Below, one piece after another: positions 35,920 through 44,611 of a stretch of 64,000 nucleotides of DNA. The notes under the pieces were generated by a model. The model was not told the DNA's origin and made no database searches. It worked only from the letters and a program-made list of their open reading frames with translations. Both the position numbers and the translations under genes were made by a program. Source of the DNA: DATFVA01 sp963839165 (lineage in GTDB: Bacteria > Bacteroidota > Ignavibacteria > Ignavibacteriales > Ignavibacteriaceae); NCBI GenBank assembly GCA_963839165.1, contig CAWIUG010000045.1, positions 124,001 to 188,000 on the forward strand, in the 5' to 3' direction. Numbering within the stretch: the first letter of the stretch is position 1; each line of letters opens with the position of its first letter.

Positions 35920-37821
35920 CTAAAAATTCCAATTTACTTCAAACGAAAGATTAGCCTGCTGCCGCCCTGAATTATCTACTGTAATAAACTCATACCAGCC
36001 GTATATTTTGAAATAAATGCGGTTTTCTATAAGCCATAATATCTCTGTCAAAGGTCCGATGCTAAGATAATCAGAATCTTTTATTTTTTGTCTGTCATTG
36101 TAATTAAAAGTCAGAAGGGAAAATATCCTGCTTCCCAGCGCGAAATTTACGTTGTTATACATCAGGACTAACTTAGGTTCAGCATAAATCTCCTGCAGGA
36201 AACGTGTGGGTTTTTCCGAAAAAGCTGCCCAGTTAAGCTCGCCCTGCTGAGAAAGTTTAACATAACCGGAGTTCACGATTGAAAATTTCTTCCCAAGTCT
36301 GATGGTACTTGAATCGATAGCCGTAAACTGCCTGAAGGAAAAACTTCTTAGGTTGGGAACAAGGTCACGAAAGTCATATACGGTATAGTTCGCAGAAACT
36401 TCGAAAGTATTTATGGTGGATATATTTTTTCCGTGATAGTCTCCTCCCGCAGAAAATTTGAGTACTCTGTTAATGTTGTTGTTTGAACTCTTATCCGAAA
36501 AAATGTATACGATGTGACTTTGGGTTCCTTCGGCAATAAGAAAAGCGTTAAAGAATGGTGTAAGGACACGGACATACCTTAGCCGTATGATTGAAAGCAG
36601 TTCATCCCTGTCATCATAGTTGTTCAGACTGGGCGTATCATATCGCAGTTTATTCTGATATACACTGAATGACATCTTGTTTGAGCCTGAAATATTCCAG
36701 TCACCTAACAGAGAGATAGCAATCCGGGCTGAATTGTTATTTTTTTGATTTTCAATATCCTGACGTTCATCAAAAAAGAGGGACCCGGTATTCAGAAAAT
36801 TTTTGGCAATATGTTTCTCATCCCGTTCCGAATAATTAACCTTTAACCTTCCGGCGAAAGAGGGAGTAACATATCGTATATTGGATTCCAGCTCAAACTT
36901 TAATTCTTCTATCCTTGAATCAAAAACAGAACTCGATAATACCTGTACAGGGTGGTAGCGGGTATTCCTGTCAATATTCCGCCAATCAAGTCTGCCTTTC
37001 AGATCCAGACCAAGGTTTGATGTTAATTCGTTGTATGTAAGGCCATCTTCAAGAAGATAGGCTGTTTCATCCCTGCTCTGGATGTTATTGGTTATATCAT
37101 ACTCACTCGAGATAACAGAATCAGCCGAATAATAAAAATCTTTCCTGTTCCTTGAATAGCCTGAAGTTATATAATTACTGACGTTCTCATTAAATATACT
37201 GCCGGCTGTGAGGTTAAAATACCGGATTAAATTTTTCCTGGGAGAAATATCTTCATTACGGAATCTTAACTTCGAGGATAAATTGAAGTTTGATATATCA
37301 AAATCATCCATCAATCCCTCCCCTCCGTAGATAAATCCATTATCATTCTCCCCGATCTGTCTGTTATTTGAATAGCCGAAGAAAGGAGAAATATGAAAAC
37401 CTGCTCCGGGAGAAAAATCACTGAAGATCATTGCATTCGATACGGAAGCCTGGTTTATTTCTATCTTTCTGTTGTCAGAGAGAATAGCGTTATTTCCAAG
37501 AAAGCCTGCTTTAAAATAGGGGGTGATATTATAAGCAGCAGAAGCAGATAAAAACTGTTCATCTCTGATGCTTTTATCAGCTGATTTAATAAAAGTTGAG
37601 TTATAATCTTCAGTGACATCGAAAGAATACTTCTGAACGACCTGATTATAAAATAATTTGGAAGACAGGTAATAAGTATTAAGCTGTTTATCCAATCTTG
37701 TAGATAATAGATTAAGAGGTTTTTCAACGAGAATAAACTGAAGGCTGTCTATTTCCGACTGGGCATTTATCAATCCTGACGCCAGTAAGTGAAGGAAAAC
37801 CAAGATATAGTATCTTTTCAA
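35920..37821 (-). CDS. Large outer-membrane beta-barrel-like protein, family unknown
   Basis: A 633-residue protein with a signal peptide ending 'LINAQ'. The rest is a long series of amphipathic strands rich in tyrosine, phenylalanine, serine and asparagine, with short polar turns ('GFHISPFFGYSNNRQ', 'KMSFSVYQNKLRYDTPS') and a C-terminus 'RQQANLSFEVNWNF' ending in phenylalanine, the typical barrel-assembly signal. No TonB box, plug or OmpA domain is visible. I do not recognise the family. It follows the FN3 lipoprotein gene with an 84-base gap on the same strand. Confidence 0.7.
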   Translation of the reverse strand: MKRYYILVFLHLLASGLINAQSEIDSLQFILVEKPLNLLSTRLDKQLNTYYLSSKLFYNQVVQKYSFDVTEDYNSTFIKSADKSIRDEQFLSASAAYNITPYFKAGFLGNNAILSDNRKIEINQASVSNAMIFSDFSPGAGFHISPFFGYSNNRQIGENDNGFIYGGEGLMDDFDISNFNLSSKLRFRNEDISPRKNLIRYFNLTAGSIFNENVSNYITSGYSRNRKDFYYSADSVISSEYDITNNIQSRDETAYLLEDGLTYNELTSNLGLDLKGRLDWRNIDRNTRYHPVQVLSSSVFDSRIEELKFELESNIRYVTPSFAGRLKVNYSERDEKHIAKNFLNTGSLFFDERQDIENQKNNNSARIAISLLGDWNISGSNKMSFSVYQNKLRYDTPSLNNYDDRDELLSIIRLRYVRVLTPFFNAFLIAEGTQSHIVYIFSDKSSNNNINRVLKFSAGGDYHGKNISTINTFEVSANYTVYDFRDLVPNLRSFSFRQFTAIDSSTIRLGKKFSIVNSGYVKLSQQGELNWAAFSEKPTRFLQEIYAEPKLVLMYNNVNFALGSRIFSLLTFNYNDRQKIKDSDYLSIGPLTEILWLIENRIYFKIYGWYEFITVDNSGRQQANLSFEVNWNF

Positions 37822-37905
37822 GGGAAGATTGTGAAATTTACAGTTATTCTAATTTATTAACTTAAAGTATTCAGTAAAAGAATTAAGTTCAATGATAATG
37901 TAAAT

Positions 37906-38895
37906 TTATTCGGGCTGAAGTACAAAATTATAGAGGGAGGAAATGCTGTTGGGGCTTGAGTTATCACCGGTATAGGTAACGACCCTCCAGTAATAACTTA
38001 CACCGTAATCAATATAGTCCCCATCATAATTAACGCTGATTGTATCATTAATAGAATTGATGGTTAAAACTTTACTCCATATCTGTCCGAAATAGGGATT
38101 TGACTGAAGTGTTACCTCATATGTTGCGGCAGCGGGAACAGCTGTAAATATAAAAGTAAGTACATTGGTGTTCACCGTTCCTACAGGAGAAATAATGCTG
38201 GCCATAGGCAGAATTTTATCACTTACCTCATTGCTTGGAGAGCTTCTGAGACCCCCTTTATCCACCGCAATTATTTTATAGAAATAAGGGGTGAGAACGG
38301 AAAGACCTGATGTATCAGAATAATCTGAACTTATAGAAAAACCATTTATGTTTGTGCTGTCAGGAATAAATCCTGGCATGGTACTTCTGTAAATATAGAA
38401 GCCGGCAATGTCAGTTTCATATCCGGGATTCCAGGTGAGATACACCGATTTTTCTCCTATCCAATTCCGGGCATTAATTTGTGGAAACTTCGGGGCAAAA
38501 GGATTGTAAACATTTTTGGGTACCGCACTTACAATCGATGAAGAATTACTCTCTCTGTTCTCGACGTCGAGAGCTGTCACACGGTAAAAATATTTTTCAT
38601 CATAACTAAGTGAATCATCCAGATAATAATTTTGATCGGAAAAATCGATAAGCCTGAAGTTCGTACTATCTGTACTTCTGTAGATATTATAACCTTTCAG
38701 GTCAATTTCAACATTTGCATGCCATACAATCTCTATCTCTCCATCATATGCTGAATATATTTTTACATTTGTCGGTACGGCAGGAGGAAGACCGTCCCCT
38801 GTTATTTGCGTAGGTGCATTCCGTTCACACCCCGAGATAAGTAGGATAGCAGATAGCAAAGGAAGCAGGTATTTTCTTAAAAACAGCAAATTCAA
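37906..38895 (-). CDS. Lipoprotein with fibronectin type III domains
   Basis: A 329-residue exported protein. The N-terminal hydrophobic stretch ends in a lipobox, 'LLISGC' (cysteine at about residue 23), so it is lipid-anchored. Two FN3 domains follow at about residues 38-130 and 133-228, with the typical 'VPTNVKIYSAYDGEIEIVWHA', 'KGYNIYRSTDS' and 'SVYLTWNPGYETDIAGFYIYRS'. The last 100 residues form another beta-rich domain. It likely acts in adhesion or assembly at the cell surface, perhaps with the barrel-like neighbour. Confidence 0.8.
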   Translation of the reverse strand: MNLLFLRKYLLPLLSAILLISGCERNAPTQITGDGLPPAVPTNVKIYSAYDGEIEIVWHANVEIDLKGYNIYRSTDSTNFRLIDFSDQNYYLDDSLSYDEKYFYRVTALDVENRESNSSSIVSAVPKNVYNPFAPKFPQINARNWIGEKSVYLTWNPGYETDIAGFYIYRSTMPGFIPDSTNINGFSISSDYSDTSGLSVLTPYFYKIIAVDKGGLRSSPSNEVSDKILPMASIISPVGTVNTNVLTFIFTAVPAAATYEVTLQSNPYFGQIWSKVLTINSINDTISVNYDGDYIDYGVSYYWRVVTYTGDNSSPNSISSLYNFVLQPE

Positions 38896-38997
38896 CCTGA
38901 AAATTTATGGAAAAATAGTTTCATATTAAATTAACAAAAAAGTCGTAAAAACCACATTAGTTCCGGTAAGCCTCCAACCGGGGCAGTTCAGTTTAAA

Positions 38998-39028
38998 TTG
39001 ACAAAATGGCTTTTTTTGGATAACTTTA
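38998..39028 (+). promoter_or_regulatory. Probable promoter of the nuo operon
   Basis: TTGACA (38998-39003), 17 bases, then TAACTTTA (39021-39028), the same layout as the rplU promoter, 26 bases upstream of the nuoA start. Confidence 0.5.
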
Positions 39029-39053
39029 TTATTCAAAAATCGTAAAAAATGTG

Positions 39054-39422
39054 ATGATTGAACAATATATCCCTGTTTTTTTAGTAATTGGATTCGCACT
39101 GGTATTCGCAGTGGGAACAGCCTTATCGTCAGGCATATTTGGACCGCAAAGACCGACAGAAGAGAAACTTTCTACCTATGAAAGCGGTATGAAACCTGTG
39201 GGAACAACTCGTGAAAGAATATCGGTTAAATATTACCTGGTGGCTATGTTTTTTATCATTTTTGACCTTGAGGTGATTTTTGTTTATCCCTGGGCTGTCG
39301 AATTCAAAAAGCTTTTCAGCGAATTTGGAATTTCTGTGTTTGTTTCGATGTTAATATTTTTAGTTGTACTTGAATTGGGATACTTATATGTATATAAGAA
39401 AGGCGGATTTAAATGGGATTAG
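39054..39422 (+). CDS. nuoA: NADH-quinone oxidoreductase subunit A
   Basis: A 122-residue membrane subunit of complex I with three hydrophobic segments and the conserved 'TYESGMKPVGTTRERISVKYYLVAMFFIIFDLEVIFVYPWA' region (quoted in pieces: YESGM, FDLEVIF). The glutamate/aspartate of FDLEVIF is part of the proton path. The start is ATG 39054; GTG 39051 directly before it is also possible. It overlaps nuoB by ten bases. Confidence 0.95.
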   Translation: MIEQYIPVFLVIGFALVFAVGTALSSGIFGPQRPTEEKLSTYESGMKPVGTTRERISVKYYLVAMFFIIFDLEVIFVYPWAVEFKKLFSEFGISVFVSMLIFLVVLELGYLYVYKKGGFKWD

Positions 39423-39934
39423 AAGCTAAGTTAAAAGAAGAAGGATTTATAACTACAACTATTGATGCACTTGCAGCATGGTCTCGTGAGAGTTCTGTAT
39501 GGCCTATGCCAATGGGAATTTCCTGTTGTGCAATCGAAATGATGGCCTCAGGTGATCCCAAATATGATATAGCCAGGTTTGGATCAGAAGTTATGAGATT
39601 TACTCCGCGACAGTGTGATCTTATGATTGTAGCCGGAACCGTAACTTATAAAATGGCTCACGTTGTAAAGAAAATTTATGATCAGATGCCTGACCCCAAA
39701 TGGGTAATCGCTATGGGTGCCTGTACTTCATCAGGTGGAATGTACCGGTCTTATAATGTAGTTCAGGGTATTGATCAGTTCCTTCCTGTTGATATATATC
39801 TGGCAGGGTGCCCCCCTCGTCCTGATAATCTTTTAAACGCATTGATTCAGATCCAGGATAAAATCGGAAAAACAAAGGCAAGAGATTTTCAGGATAAAAA
39901 ACTTCCTGAGTTAAACGTCTTACAGAATAACTAA
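39413..39934 (+). CDS. nuoB: NADH-quinone oxidoreductase subunit B
   Basis: A 173-residue peripheral-arm subunit that binds the last cluster, N2, next to the quinone site. The four ligand cysteines are present: C38 and C39 in 'GISCCAIEMMA', C104 in 'MGACTSSGGMY' and C133 in 'LAGCPPRP'. It starts inside nuoA and is followed by nuoC after two bases. Length and motifs are standard. Confidence 0.97.
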   Translation: MGLEAKLKEEGFITTTIDALAAWSRESSVWPMPMGISCCAIEMMASGDPKYDIARFGSEVMRFTPRQCDLMIVAGTVTYKMAHVVKKIYDQMPDPKWVIAMGACTSSGGMYRSYNVVQGIDQFLPVDIYLAGCPPRPDNLLNALIQIQDKIGKTKARDFQDKKLPELNVLQNN

Positions 39935-39936
39935 AT

Positions 39937-40428
39937 ATGAATCTTAAAGAATTTATTCCTCAGAAACTCCGGGAAAACTTTCCGAATGTGAAGTTTGATT
40001 TTGTTGATTACCGCGGTGATCTATCGGTGAAGTTTGACAAGGAGCATGTTAATAAGATCTGCCGGTTTCTAAAAGAGGATCCGGAACTTGATTTTCGTTT
40101 ATGTGAAGATGTTACTGCTGTTGACTGGGCTAAAAGAAAGAACAGGTTTACTGTTGTTTACCATATTTTTTCCTTAAAACATAATTTCAGGCTCAGACTT
40201 AAAGCTGATGTTGATGAATCCGAATGCAGCATTGATACGGTCTCATCTATCTGGAGAACAGCAAACTGGCACGAAAGAGAAACTTACGATATGTTCGGAA
40301 TAACTTTTAACAATCACCCTGATCTCCGCAGGATGTATATGCCGGAGGATTTTAAATATCATCCGTTAAGAAAAGATTTTCCACTGATGGGAATACCTGG
40401 AAGTCTTCCTCTACCAAAAAAAGATTAA
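39937..40428 (+). CDS. nuoC: NADH-quinone oxidoreductase subunit C
   Basis: A 163-residue 30-kDa-type subunit, with 'WRTANWHERETYDMFGITF' and 'RRMYMPEDFKYHPLRKDFPL', the conserved C-terminal signature. It structures the peripheral arm with NuoB and NuoD. It is a separate gene, not fused to nuoD as in E. coli, and has no metal ligands of its own. Confidence 0.95.
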   Translation: MNLKEFIPQKLRENFPNVKFDFVDYRGDLSVKFDKEHVNKICRFLKEDPELDFRLCEDVTAVDWAKRKNRFTVVYHIFSLKHNFRLRLKADVDESECSIDTVSSIWRTANWHERETYDMFGITFNNHPDLRRMYMPEDFKYHPLRKDFPLMGIPGSLPLPKKD

Positions 40429-40434
40429 GAGAAT

Positions 40435-41688
40435 ATGCCTAAACTGACTAAAGACGAAGTTCATCCTAAAATAATTGAGGCACTTCTTGGTGCAGATTCC
40501 GATATAAGTGTTGACGACGCTCTAGAGAACGAAATGGTTCTTAATATGGGTCCCCAACACCCTGCCACTCATGGAGTTTTGCGGGTGCTTTTAAGACTGG
40601 ATGGGGAAACAGTGATCGCCAGCGTTCCTGAACTGGGATATCTTCACCGTGGGTATGAAAAAATGGCTGAAAATATGAGTTATTACGAATTCATACCCCA
40701 TACAGACCGACTCGATTATCTTTCTCCTATGGCTAATAACGTTGCCTGGGTGCTTGCGGTTGAAAAACTGGCCGGTATTGAAGCTCCTCCGCGGGCTCAG
40801 TATATCAGAATGCTGATTGCAGAACTCGCAAGGATTGCTTCGCACCTTGTCGCTATTGGCTCACTTGCTATGGATGTTGGCGCACTGACAGTATTTCTGT
40901 GGACGTTGCGCGAACGGGAAAAGATCCTTGATATATGGGATATCCTCTGCGGTGCCAGGTTTACAAATAGTTATACCCGGATAGGCGGGGTTGCAAATGA
41001 TGCCCAGCCCGAGGCCCTCGCTAAAGCAAAATGGTTCATAGATCAGTTTGATGAAAACCTCGATGAGTGTGAGCGTCTTGTGAATACGAACAGAATTTTT
41101 ATTGAGAGACTTGAAGGTGCAGGTGTAATATCCGCTGAGGATGCAATAGACCTGGGAATGACCGGTCCAAGCCTTAGAGGCAGCGGGGTCGACTATGATA
41201 TCCGCAGGAATGCGCCTTATTTATGCTATAATGAGATGGACTTTAAAGTAGTTACATACCCCGAGGGTGATTCGCTCGCAAGATATTTTGTCCGTGCTGA
41301 TGAAGCCCGGGAAAGTGCAAAAATTGTAAGACAGGTTCTGGATAAAATGCCCGGTGGTGAAGTGCTTCTAAATCAACCTAAAAAAGTTCTCCCTCATAAA
41401 ACAGAGATCTATACGAAGATGGAGGAACTGATACACGATTTTATGATAGTGAATTTCGGAATAAATCCTCCCGAAGGAGATATATACCATGCAATTGAAG
41501 GATCAAAAGGTGAGCTTGGATTTTATCTTGTCAGTAAGGGTGAAGGTCGGCCCTGGAGATGTAAGATCCGCAGCCCCTCTATGGTTAATCTCCAGTCGCT
41601 CCCTCATTTAATAAAAGGACGGATGGTTTCTGATGTGGTTGCCATAATCGGAAGTATCGATCCTATAATGGGTGAAGCTGATAAGTAG
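40435..41688 (+). CDS. nuoD: NADH-quinone oxidoreductase subunit D
   Basis: A 417-residue 49-kDa-type subunit that forms the quinone pocket with NuoB. Signatures are 'MGPQHPATHGVLR', 'LGYLHRGYEKMAE', 'PHTDRLDYLSPMANN' and the C-terminal 'KIRSPSMVNLQSLPHL...VAIIGSIDPIMGEADK'. The HGVLR histidine and the tyrosine of the quinone site region are kept. A 131-base gap without other genes separates it from nuoE, the widest space inside this nuo block. Confidence 0.97.
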   Translation: MPKLTKDEVHPKIIEALLGADSDISVDDALENEMVLNMGPQHPATHGVLRVLLRLDGETVIASVPELGYLHRGYEKMAENMSYYEFIPHTDRLDYLSPMANNVAWVLAVEKLAGIEAPPRAQYIRMLIAELARIASHLVAIGSLAMDVGALTVFLWTLREREKILDIWDILCGARFTNSYTRIGGVANDAQPEALAKAKWFIDQFDENLDECERLVNTNRIFIERLEGAGVISAEDAIDLGMTGPSLRGSGVDYDIRRNAPYLCYNEMDFKVVTYPEGDSLARYFVRADEARESAKIVRQVLDKMPGGEVLLNQPKKVLPHKTEIYTKMEELIHDFMIVNFGINPPEGDIYHAIEGSKGELGFYLVSKGEGRPWRCKIRSPSMVNLQSLPHLIKGRMVSDVVAIIGSIDPIMGEADK

Positions 41689-41819
41689 GGTAATTTGTTT
41701 GCGCCCGGCTGCCTGTTGTTTGCAGGCCTGTACTGAATACTTAACTATGAATTTGGAGCAAAGAATTTTTCGGATCGTCTATACGATTTTCTTTTTCCAG
41801 AAAATGAAAATAATTAAAG

Positions 41820-42305
41820 ATGAATAATTTTAAATTCTCAGAAGAAAATCTTCAGAAGATTGATGACATACTTAAGAAGTATCCTCTGAAGAAACCTGCG
41901 GTTATGCCCGTCCTTTACATTGCACAGGAACAGAACGGATTTATATCAAATGAGGCAATCAAAGAAGTTGCGGTCATACTTGATATGACACCTGAGGAAG
42001 TTCTTGGGGTGGTAACCTTTTATACCATGTACCATCAGAAACCTATGGGTAAATATCATATACAGGTGTGCACAAATGTGAGCTGTATGCTGCGTGGTGG
42101 TTATGATCTTTATGATAAGGTAAAAGAAAAGCTGGGTATCGAAAATATGCAGGTTACTGAAGACAAAACTTTCTCACTCGAAGAAGTTGAATGTATGGGA
42201 TCCTGCGGTACTGCTCCTATGATTGCTGTTAATGAAGATTATTTTGAAAATCTTACCAAAGAAAAAGTTGTTGAAATTTTAGATTCACTAAAGCTTAAGA
42301 ATTAA
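41820..42305 (+). CDS. nuoE: NADH-quinone oxidoreductase subunit E
   Basis: A 161-residue 24-kDa-type subunit with a thioredoxin-like [2Fe-2S] domain. The cluster N1a cysteines are in 'CTNVSCMLRGG' and 'VECMGSCGTAP'. The helical N-terminus includes 'AVMPVLYIAQEQNGFIS'. It works with NuoF in the NADH-oxidising tip of complex I, and ends directly against the nuoF ATG. Confidence 0.95.
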   Translation: MNNFKFSEENLQKIDDILKKYPLKKPAVMPVLYIAQEQNGFISNEAIKEVAVILDMTPEEVLGVVTFYTMYHQKPMGKYHIQVCTNVSCMLRGGYDLYDKVKEKLGIENMQVTEDKTFSLEEVECMGSCGTAPMIAVNEDYFENLTKEKVVEILDSLKLKN

Positions 42306-43628
42306 ATGGAAAAAATTGTTCTCCCTGATATTAAAGATATTTACTTAATAGACGTTTACCTGCAGAACGGCGGATTTACTGCGGTAAAAAAAGCATTAAG
42401 TCAGTCGCCTGATGATATAATTGACCAGGTTAAAAAATCAGGATTAAGAGGCCGCGGGGGTGCTGCTTTTTCAGCGGGACTAAAATGGAGCTTCATGCCT
42501 AAGACTACAGATAAACCTAAATATTTGTGCGTCAATGGCGATGAGAGCGAACCGGGTTCATTTAAAGACAGACAGATTTTTGAATTTAATCCTCATCAGC
42601 TTATTGAAGGAATATTAATTACATCTTATGCTATCGGGGCGAAGGTAACATATATTTATATCCGCGGAGAGTATCATAAATGGATTAATCTTCTCCAGAA
42701 AGCTTTGGATGACGCGTACGCAAAAGGCTTTGTCGGGGAGAAAATGAAAGATACCTTCGGAACCGGCTTTAGCTGTGATATTTATATTCATAAAGGAGCA
42801 GGGGCTTATATCTGTGGGGAGGAATCGTCCCTGATGAATTCTATTGAAGGGAAGAGAGGCTACCCCAGGGTTAAACCTCCGTTTCCGGCCCAGTTCGGAT
42901 TATGGGGTTGTCCAACCACAATTAATAATGTCGAAACTATTACAAACGTTCCAGCCATAATAAACAAAGGATGGGAATGGTTCTCAAAAATAGGTGAACC
43001 GAAACACCCTGGAACGATATTGTACGGATTGAGCGGACATATAAACAACCCTGGTGTCTACGAACTTCCTTCGGGAACTCTTCTTACCGATCTTATCTAT
43101 AAGTATGGAGGCGGTGTTCCTGGTAATAAAAAAGTCTTGTGTGTAATTCCTGGCGGATCTTCAATGCCCCCCCTGAGGGGAGACCAGATTGAAGGTGTTA
43201 AAATGGATGCTGAATCCCTTAAAACTGTCGGGTCGGCTATAGGTACTGCGGGTGTGATGGTGATGGATGAGGATACTGATCTTGTAAAAGTCCTGGCAAG
43301 GATTAGTAAATTCTATTATCATGAAAGCTGTGGTCAATGTACACCTTGCCGCGAAGGTACAGGATGGATGTTGAAAATCCTGAACCGGATACTAAAAGGT
43401 GAGGGTTCCAGGAGTGATATTGATTTACTTGTATCTGTAGCTAATAATATTGAGGGTAATACAATTTGTGCTCTAGGTGAAGCAGCTGCCTGGCCTGTTA
43501 AATATATGGTGCAGAGATTCCGTGATTATTTTGATGCCAGGGTGAAAGATACTATTGAACTTCCGGTAGCCAATAAAGTACATTCAATGAGACATACGGC
43601 AATACCGGTTTCAGATATTAAACATTGA
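42306..43628 (+). CDS. nuoF: NADH-quinone oxidoreductase subunit F
   Basis: A 440-residue 51-kDa-type subunit carrying FMN, the NADH site and cluster N3. 'SGLRGRGGAAFSAGLKW' and 'NGDESEPGSFKDRQI' form the nucleotide and flavin sites, 'GAGAYICGEESSLMNSIEGKRG' (in part) follows, and the [4Fe-4S] ligands are in 'ESCGQCTPCREG' plus 'GNTICALGEA'. The gene ends the block: instead of nuoG, the next gene is ferritin on the other strand, so the remaining subunits (G-N) are encoded outside the window. Confidence 0.96.
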   Translation: MEKIVLPDIKDIYLIDVYLQNGGFTAVKKALSQSPDDIIDQVKKSGLRGRGGAAFSAGLKWSFMPKTTDKPKYLCVNGDESEPGSFKDRQIFEFNPHQLIEGILITSYAIGAKVTYIYIRGEYHKWINLLQKALDDAYAKGFVGEKMKDTFGTGFSCDIYIHKGAGAYICGEESSLMNSIEGKRGYPRVKPPFPAQFGLWGCPTTINNVETITNVPAIINKGWEWFSKIGEPKHPGTILYGLSGHINNPGVYELPSGTLLTDLIYKYGGGVPGNKKVLCVIPGGSSMPPLRGDQIEGVKMDAESLKTVGSAIGTAGVMVMDEDTDLVKVLARISKFYYHESCGQCTPCREGTGWMLKILNRILKGEGSRSDIDLLVSVANNIEGNTICALGEAAAWPVKYMVQRFRDYFDARVKDTIELPVANKVHSMRHTAIPVSDIKH

Positions 43629-43821
43629 ATATTTCTTTGAAAATCTAAATCACCTGAGCAAAGATCTCTTCTTCGGACTTACTTAATCATTAACCCGAAC
43701 CTGGTATATATAAACACCGCCTGCCAGTCTTTATGCATCTAAGTTAACAGAACCTCTTCCTTATGTCTTTAGCTTTTCCCAAAGAGTACCCCGCCTCTCC
43801 GTGTTAACTGTTGTACGTTGA

Positions 43822-44316
43822 TCAGCCTGCTGCTCTCATCCCCAGCTCTCTGTCGAGAAGGAACAGGCCGTTTTTATTGTCTCCTACCATCTTAATCTTA
43901 TCGACTATGTTAATTGCGGCAGCTTCTTCCTCAACCTGTTCTGTAACGAACCATTGCAGGTAAGTGTTTGTTGCATGATCTTTTTCTGTTATAGTCAGAT
44001 CGACAATTTCATCGATGGATTTGGTGACATTTTGTTCATGCTTTAAAGTCTCCTCAAAAACTTCTACAGCATCCTTCCATTCACTTTTGGGAGCATCAAT
44101 CTTGGATAAATTTATACGGCCGTTCCTCTGATTAATATAGCCATATATCTTCATGGCGTGACCGTATTCCTCGCCGGACTGAACTTTCATCCAATGAGCA
44201 AATCCATTCAGGTTTTTTGACTCAAAGTAGGCTGCCATAGCCAGATAAAGATAGGAAGATGATAATTCAAGGTTCATCTGGGTGTTCAATGCCTTCTGGA
44301 TTTTATCTTTTAACAT
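43822..44316 (-). CDS. ftnA: Bacterial non-haem ferritin
   Basis: A 164-residue iron-storage protein. 'NTQMNLELSSSYLYLAMAAYFE' and 'MKVQSGEEYGHAMKIYGYI' hold ferroxidase-site residues (E, Y, E, H), and 'QWFVTEQVEEEAAAINIVDKIK' the third-helix glutamates. It stores iron in a 24-subunit cage in the cytoplasm. I choose ATG 44316 over 44322 because GAGGG (44324-44328) is spaced seven bases from it but only one from the upstream ATG. Confidence 0.96.
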   Translation of the reverse strand: MLKDKIQKALNTQMNLELSSSYLYLAMAAYFESKNLNGFAHWMKVQSGEEYGHAMKIYGYINQRNGRINLSKIDAPKSEWKDAVEVFEETLKHEQNVTKSIDEIVDLTITEKDHATNTYLQWFVTEQVEEEAAAINIVDKIKMVGDNKNGLFLLDRELGMRAAG

Positions 44317-44456
44317 AATCATCCCTCAGTTTTGTTAGTTTAATTTGATGCGATGTCTAAATGTAAGAAATAATAGATATGACCACAAATTGCCGGAAAT
44401 CTTTCTGTTAGCTAATGTGTTTTTGATAGTTCCGGCCATTACTTTCCACTATATTT

Positions 44457-44499
44457 AGCCAATCCGAGGCCATAAATGGCCGTCCAGAGATAATTGGCT
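44457..44499. other. Nested inverted repeats between ferritin and the helicase gene
   Basis: An outer pair AGCCAAT (44457-44463) and ATTGGCT (44493-44499) encloses the perfect 14-base palindrome GGCCAT-AA-ATGGCC (44468-44481). It lies in a 295-base divergent region whose remainder shows nothing I can name apart from the palindrome at 44569. Confidence 0.45.
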
Positions 44500-44568
44500 T
44501 CGTCTCCCGCTCGTCTTAGGATCAACAGCATTGTCGAATTCCACTTTTTTCTTGCCTTTTTATTCGGA

Positions 44569-44590
44569 ATGCAAATATTTATATTTGCAT
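44569..44590. promoter_or_regulatory. Perfect 22-bp palindrome upstream of the UvrD/PcrA-like helicase
   Basis: ATGCAAATAT (44569-44578), TT, ATATTTGCAT (44581-44590), ending 21 bases before the chosen ATG at 44612. Geometry (10-2-10) equals that of the palindrome before the globin gene but the sequence differs. Most likely an operator; the regulator is unknown. Confidence 0.55.
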
Positions 44591-44611
44591 CTTAAAAATC
44601 AGAATGGATGT

